NCBI GenBank assembly: GCA_964478425.1
Contig: CAYZIB010000008.1
Coordinates: forward strand, 1-56,407
Direction of reading: 5' to 3'
DNA from: CAYZIB01 sp964478425
Lineage (GTDB): Bacteria > Bacillota_I > Bacilli_A > Acholeplasmatales > WRBM01
DNA: 56,407 nucleotides
Of the stretch, positions 52,767 through 56,407 are shown one piece after another. A program made the position numbers and the translations under genes. Within the stretch, counting starts at the first letter, position 1. Every line of letters starts with the position of its first letter. The notes beneath the pieces are model-generated. The model worked only from the letters and a program-made list of their open reading frames with translations, searched no databases and was not told where the DNA came from.

Positions 52767-52916
52767 ATGCGTGACCTAGTGAGATTATTATGTACAGAGT
52801 GTAAAGAAGAAAATTATTATACTGATAAAAATAAAAAATTAAACCCTGAACGTATTGAAATGAAAAAATATTGTCCTAGATGCAATAAACACACAATCCA
52901 TAGAGAAAAGAAATAA
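52767..52916 (+). CDS. rpmG: 50S ribosomal protein L33
   Basis: A 49-residue ribosomal protein with the zinc-binding Cys pairs CTEC and CPRC (C+ form). The N-terminal MRDLVRLLCTECKEENY and the ending CNKHTIHREKK are typical. The TTG-initiated longer frame is rejected; TAGGAGGT lies seven bases before this ATG. Single-gene transcript, with a terminator right behind. Confidence 0.95.
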   Translation: MRDLVRLLCTECKEENYYTDKNKKLNPERIEMKKYCPRCNKHTIHREKK

Positions 52917-52938
52917 ACTATTTTAAAATAGTTTTTTT
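52915..52938 (+). terminator. Terminator of rpmG
   Basis: AAACTATTTTAAAATAGTTT is a perfect palindrome followed by a T-rich tail. Confidence 0.75.
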
Positions 52939-52949
52939 CTTTTATTAAG

Positions 52950-53561
52950 ATGAAAAGATATATTACTGATAATTTTGGTGTTAATTGTTATATTTTAAAT
53001 TATCAAGGAGAATGTTTTTTAATTGACCCAGGGGAATATAATAAATTAATTGAGGATGAAATAAAAAAATATAATTATAAAGGAATATTATTAACACATG
53101 GTCATTTAGATCATATAGATGCAATAGATAAATATATTGGACCAATATATATACATGCTAATGATTATGATAATTTATTTGATTTGAGTTTATCAGGTTA
53201 TAAATTTTTTAATTTGAAAAAAAATTTTAATAGTGAAAAATTAAATATAATTAAAATTTATGATAATGATAAAATCAAATTAGGCGATTCTTTTATTAAT
53301 GTTATTCATACGCCTGGTCATACTAAGGGTAGTGTTTGTTATTTATTTAAAGATATGCTTTTTACTGGAGATACTTTGTTTAAAAACAGTGTTGGAAGAA
53401 CTGATTTACCAGGTGGTAATATGAATTTATTACGAAAATCAGTTATAAAAATTATTGATAATAATAAAGATTATATTAAAATTTATCCAGGACATGATGA
53501 ATTTACTAATATAAAACAGGAAAAAAATAATAATTTTTATTATTTATCTTTTAAAAAATAA
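52950..53561 (+). CDS. Metallo-beta-lactamase-fold hydrolase, YqgX/glyoxalase II-like
   Basis: A 203-residue metal-dependent hydrolase. The zinc motif is LTHGHLDHI, with further ligands in IHTPGHTKGS (His), MLFTGDTLFKNSVGRTD (Asp) and IYPGHDEFT (His). It belongs to the small hydroxyacylglutathione-hydrolase-like group; the substrate is unknown. The ATG has no clear ribosome site (only TTAAG) and lies 12 bases after the rpmG terminator, so its initiation is unclear. Confidence 0.82.
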   Translation: MKRYITDNFGVNCYILNYQGECFLIDPGEYNKLIEDEIKKYNYKGILLTHGHLDHIDAIDKYIGPIYIHANDYDNLFDLSLSGYKFFNLKKNFNSEKLNIIKIYDNDKIKLGDSFINVIHTPGHTKGSVCYLFKDMLFTGDTLFKNSVGRTDLPGGNMNLLRKSVIKIIDNNKDYIKIYPGHDEFTNIKQEKNNNFYYLSFKK

Positions 53562-53568
53562 TTTATTC

Positions 53569-53593
53569 AATCTACTATAAGTAGATTTTTTTA
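53569..53593 (+). terminator. Terminator after the metallo-hydrolase gene
   Basis: AATCTACT and AGTAGATT pair around ATA, followed by T. Confidence 0.85.
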
Positions 53594-53640
53594 TTTTTTA
53601 GTATAATTTTATTTTTAAAACATATAATATTTTTGAAAAA

Positions 53641-53667
53641 ATAGCACTTTTCTATTGACAGTGCTAA
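53641..53667 (+). promoter_or_regulatory. CIRCE operator 1 (HrcA binding site)
   Basis: ATAGCACTT, nine bases, CAGTGCTAA: CIRCE spacing and core, with the outer bases slightly off the TTAGCACTC/GAGTGCTAA consensus. It covers the -35 hexamer. Confidence 0.88.
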
Positions 53668-53683
53668 AAAGATATAGTAAAAT
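53655..53683 (+). promoter_or_regulatory. Promoter of hrcA-grpE-dnaK
   Basis: TTGACA, a 17-base spacer and TAAAAT. The -35 lies inside CIRCE 1, and the predicted start of transcription falls in CIRCE 2. Confidence 0.85.
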
Positions 53684-53687
53684 AGTG

Positions 53688-53714
53688 CTAGCACAGAATG
53701 TAAGAGAGTGCTAA
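53688..53714 (+). promoter_or_regulatory. CIRCE operator 2 (HrcA binding site)
   Basis: CTAGCACAG, nine bases, GAGTGCTAA: the right arm is perfect, the left diverged. It spans the transcription start and ends just before AAGGAG, so bound HrcA would block initiation. Confidence 0.88.
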
Positions 53715-53727
53715 AAGGAGTGGTGAT

Positions 53728-54747
53728 GTGCTTTCTGATAGACAAAAATTAATTCTTAAGGCGATTGTTGAAGAATATATTAAAACAGTTGATCCAGTAG
53801 GATCAAAAGCATTGACTGAAAAACCATATTTAAATTTTAGTCCTGCGACATTAAGATATGAGATGGCTTATTTAGAAGAATTAGGTTATTTGGAAAAAAC
53901 TCATACTTCAAGTGGTAGAATTCCATCAGAATTAGGTTATAAATATTATGTTGACCATCTTGTTACTAGAGATCAAGAGGTTACAAATGTTTATCCATTA
54001 ATCGATGAAATATTTAAAAAAAATCAAATGGGTAAAGATAAAGCAGTAAAAGAAGTATTAAATTTATTAAGTGAATTAACTCATTATACTGCAATTGCTT
54101 TAGGTCCTGATATAACAAATTCTAAAGTTAAAAAATTAGATTTAATTAAAATATCTAATGATGAAGCAATTTTATTAATTGTTTTAAGCTCAGGGCATGT
54201 TCAAAATTTAAAAATGTCTTATGGGCATTTAAATTCTTTTGATGATTTACAAAAAGTAGTAACAACTTTAAATGATATTTTAAAAGATAAACCATTAAAT
54301 AAAATAGAAGAAATTTTAAATGATGAATTTGCTAGTAAAAAAGTTAATAAATTAGTTGAGTTTCAAGAAGAAATTTTAGATATGTTTTTAGATGCATTTC
54401 AAAAATTCAGTACAGAATCATATTATTTTTCAGGTCTTCAAAATATGTTTGAACAACCAGAATTTAGAGATTTTGATAAATTAAAAAAATTAGTTAATAC
54501 TATGGCTAATAAATCTTTAATGCAAATAGTAAATGATTTTTCTGACACATCTTTAACAATAAAAATTGGTAATGAAAACAAATTAACTCAAATGAAGGAT
54601 TGTACAATTGTATCTATTCCGTATCAAATTAATGAATTTGAATCTGGAACAATAGCGGTTATTGGTCCTACAAGAATGGAATATAGAAAGGTTATTCCTC
54701 TTGTTGAGTATATTGCTAAAAATATGTCTAAATTGTATGAAAAATAG
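53728..54747 (+). CDS. hrcA: Heat-inducible transcription repressor HrcA
   Basis: A 339-residue repressor that binds CIRCE and is released on heat stress. The N-terminal winged helix holds LSDRQKLILKAIVEEYIKT and FSPATLRYEMAYLEELGYLEK followed by HTSSGRIPSELGY; the GAF-like middle and the C-terminal GTIAVIGPTRMEYRKVIPLVEYIA complete the family pattern. A GTG start seven bases after AAGGAG is the only suitable codon. It heads the operon it represses. Confidence 0.96.
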   Translation: MLSDRQKLILKAIVEEYIKTVDPVGSKALTEKPYLNFSPATLRYEMAYLEELGYLEKTHTSSGRIPSELGYKYYVDHLVTRDQEVTNVYPLIDEIFKKNQMGKDKAVKEVLNLLSELTHYTAIALGPDITNSKVKKLDLIKISNDEAILLIVLSSGHVQNLKMSYGHLNSFDDLQKVVTTLNDILKDKPLNKIEEILNDEFASKKVNKLVEFQEEILDMFLDAFQKFSTESYYFSGLQNMFEQPEFRDFDKLKKLVNTMANKSLMQIVNDFSDTSLTIKIGNENKLTQMKDCTIVSIPYQINEFESGTIAVIGPTRMEYRKVIPLVEYIAKNMSKLYEK

Positions 54748-54761
54748 AAAGGACGAAAAAA

Positions 54762-55355
54762 ATGGCTGAAGAAAAAACTATTAATGAAGAAAAAATAATA
54801 AATGAAGAAACAAAAACAAACGAAAATAATTTAGATTCTGAAAAAGAGAATGTTGATAATGAAAAAACAAATTTAAAAGAAGATAAAAATAAAAAGAAAA
54901 ATAAATTATTAGCTAAATTAGAAGAACTAGAAAAAGAAAATAAAGATTTAAAAGATCAATTATTAAGAAATAGAGCTGAACTTGAAAATTTTAAAAAAAG
55001 AATTACAGATGAAAAAATCAAAGAAAGAAAATATGCTTCTTTAGATTTAGTAAGAGATTTGGTATCTGTAGTAGATAATTTAGATCTTGCTTGTAATATG
55101 GAAACAGAAGATCAAGTTTTAAAAAATTTCTTAATTGGATTTAAGATGATTAATACTCAAATTTTTGATGTATTAGAAAAAGATGGTCTAAAGCTTATTG
55201 AAGCTAAAGATAAATTTGATGAAAATTATCATCAAGCTGTTGCTGTTGAAGAAAAAGAAAACGTAGAACCGGGTTTAATATTAGAACAATATAAACGTGG
55301 ATATATGTATAAAGATCGAATAATTCGTCCAGCAATGGTTAAAGTAAGTAAATAA
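54762..55355 (+). CDS. grpE: Nucleotide exchange factor GrpE
   Basis: A 197-residue DnaK cochaperone that speeds ADP release. The first ~50 residues are Glu/Asn/Lys-rich and probably disordered; a long coiled coil follows (about 50-95, with LLRNRAELENFKKR), then the beta-wing domain with DEKFDENYHQAVAVEE and the closing YKRGYMYKDRIIRPAMVKVS. It lies 14 bases after hrcA, with AAAGGACG ahead. Confidence 0.95.
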   Translation: MAEEKTINEEKIINEETKTNENNLDSEKENVDNEKTNLKEDKNKKKNKLLAKLEELEKENKDLKDQLLRNRAELENFKKRITDEKIKERKYASLDLVRDLVSVVDNLDLACNMETEDQVLKNFLIGFKMINTQIFDVLEKDGLKLIEAKDKFDENYHQAVAVEEKENVEPGLILEQYKRGYMYKDRIIRPAMVKVSK

Positions 55356-55399
55356 AATTAAATATTAATAAATAATTTATATAAAGGAGAATAAAAAAT

Positions 55400-56407
55400 A
55401 TGGAAACAAATAAAGTTATAGGTATTGACCTTGGAACTACAAACTCATGTGTATCAGTAATGGAAGGTGGAGACGCAAAAGTAATTCCAAATGCTGAAGG
55501 AGGAAGAACTACTCCATCTGTTGTTGCATTTAAAGGTGATGAAATTCAAGTTGGTGATGTTGCTAAAAGACAAGCAATTACTAATTTAAATACAATTAGT
55601 TCAATTAAAAGAAAAATGGGTACTAATGAAAAAGTTGATGTTAACGGTAAAAAATATACACCACAAGAAATTAGTGCAATGATTTTACAAAATTTAAAAC
55701 AAACTGCTGAAAATTATTTAGGAAGTAAAGTTACAAAAGCTGTAATTACTGTTCCAGCATATTTTAATGACGCACAACGTCAAGCAACAAAAGATGCTGG
55801 TAAAATTGCAGGATTAGAAGTGTTAAGAATAATTAATGAACCAACAGCTGCTGCATTAGCTTATGGTATTGATAAAACAGAAAAAGAACAAACAGTTTTA
55901 GTTTTTGACTTAGGTGGAGGAACATTTGACGTTTCTATCTTAAGTTTAGCTGATGGTACATTTGAAGTTATTTCAACTGCTGGAGATAATTTCTTAGGTG
56001 GAGATGACTTTGATAATAAAGTTATGGAATGGCTAGTTAGTGAATGTAAAAAAGATAATGGTGTTGATTTGTCAAATGATAAAATGGCAATGCAAAGATT
56101 AAAAGAAGCTAGTGAAAAAGCTAAAAAAGATTTAAGTGGTATTTCACAAACAACAATTTCATTACCATTTATTTCAATGGGTGTTGCTGGACCAATCCAT
56201 TTAGAAAAAGTATTAACAAGAGCTAAATTTGATGAATTAACTCATGAATTAGTTTTAAGAACTGTTAAACCAGTTCGTCAAGCATTAAGAGATGCTAAAT
56301 TAACAGCTAATGATATCGATCAAGTATTATTAGTTGGTGGTTCAACTAGAATTCCAGCTGTTCAAGAAGCAGTTAAAAAAGAATTAGGAAAAGAACCAAA
56401 TAAATCA
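55400..56407 (+). CDS. dnaK: Chaperone protein DnaK, truncated by the window edge
   Basis: The first 336 codons of the Hsp70 chaperone are present; the substrate-binding half lies beyond the window. The ATPase domain shows IGIDLGTTNSCV (phosphate 1), RTTPSVVAF, VITVPAYFNDAQRQATKDAG, RIINEPTAAALAYG, VFDLGGGTFDVS (phosphate 2) and VLLVGGSTRIPAVQ (adenosine). The N-terminal quarter is compact, as in Gram-positive DnaK, which lacks a loop found in Gram-negative forms. AAAGGAG precedes the ATG. It is third in the CIRCE-controlled operon. Confidence 0.97.
   Translation, partial: METNKVIGIDLGTTNSCVSVMEGGDAKVIPNAEGGRTTPSVVAFKGDEIQVGDVAKRQAITNLNTISSIKRKMGTNEKVDVNGKKYTPQEISAMILQNLKQTAENYLGSKVTKAVITVPAYFNDAQRQATKDAGKIAGLEVLRIINEPTAAALAYGIDKTEKEQTVLVFDLGGGTFDVSILSLADGTFEVISTAGDNFLGGDDFDNKVMEWLVSECKKDNGVDLSNDKMAMQRLKEASEKAKKDLSGISQTTISLPFISMGVAGPIHLEKVLTRAKFDELTHELVLRTVKPVRQALRDAKLTANDIDQVLLVGGSTRIPAVQEAVKKELGKEPNKS

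Noticed and set aside
1..56407. TGA read as Trp, as in Mycoplasma.
   Set aside because: Many confident genes end at TGA in the right place, and Trp codons in conserved positions are TGG.
1..56407. tRNA, rRNA, CRISPR, insertion sequence, prophage or origin.
   Set aside because: I saw no tRNA T-loop pattern, rRNA motif, spaced repeat array, transposase, phage gene or DnaA-box cluster.

Overview
The window looks like chromosomal DNA from a very AT-rich, low-G+C Gram-positive bacterium. It uses the standard code: genes stop at TGA as well as TAA and TAG, and Trp is TGG. Several gene families (HrcA/CIRCE, RlmD/RlmCD type, QueT, YlmH, LTA-synthase-type sulfatases, CmpB-like membrane protein) point to Bacilli or a relative such as Erysipelotrichia or the RF39/Mollicutes-adjacent lineages. 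The class III ribonucleotide reductase, oxygen-sensitive Fe-S serine dehydratase and rubrerythrin point to an anaerobe. The species cannot be named from sequence alone. Most genes are on the + strand, are tightly packed, often overlap by 4-30 bases, and frequently start at TTG or GTG. I saw no rRNA, tRNA, CRISPR array, insertion sequence or prophage.

Layout. 0.3-5.5 kb: rlmD, a YwaF-like membrane gene coupled to nicotinamidase, a two-gene unknown operon with a palindrome in its promoter, and a HAD phosphatase. 5.6-12.5 kb: a PTS EIIC-type permease divergent from a maltodextrin-type block (binding protein, two permeases, 4-alpha-glucanotransferase) with a cre-like palindrome between them. 12.5-22.5 kb: antiporter, serine ammonia-lyase, tyrosine phosphatase, YlmH, then a run with GDPD, aldo/keto reductase, HAD, a degenerate TtcA-like protein, a TcdA-like E1 enzyme, M18 aminopeptidase and flavin reductase. 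22.5-34.8 kb: second YwaF-like protein, phosphoglycolate phosphatase, a SsuABC/ThiXYZ-like transporter, LTA-synthase-like protein, a sigma-region-4-like protein with a SpoU methyltransferase, cardiolipin synthase, M50 protease and lipoprotein HtrA.

34.9-41.4 kb: acyl-ACP thioesterase, then a preQ1-I riboswitch sitting on the ribosome binding site of queT, followed without a gap by a second LTA-synthase-like sulfatase, a DUF3592-like protein and a GHL10-like glycoside hydrolase; then a compact UvrD-like helicase. 41.6-45.9 kb: nrdDG behind a consensus promoter with TTGTGAA repeats, rubrerythrin plus a rubredoxin-like partner, and hpt. 46-53.6 kb: FAD dehydrogenase, membrane proteins, two small Cys-rich proteins, a class I glutamine amidotransferase-like hydrolase, ABC-F, ispG, rpmG and a metallo-beta-lactamase-fold hydrolase. 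53.6 kb to the end: a promoter bracketed by two CIRCE elements drives hrcA-grpE-dnaK; dnaK runs off the window.

Most genes are ordinary housekeeping. The best leads for something new are the degenerate TtcA-like protein joined in frame, across a stop codon, to a TcdA-like gene with no ATG/GTG/TTG start; the sigma-region-4-like protein; the preQ1-riboswitch operon that continues into envelope genes; the large cytoplasmic insertion in the MalF-like permease; and the repeats in front of nrdDG.
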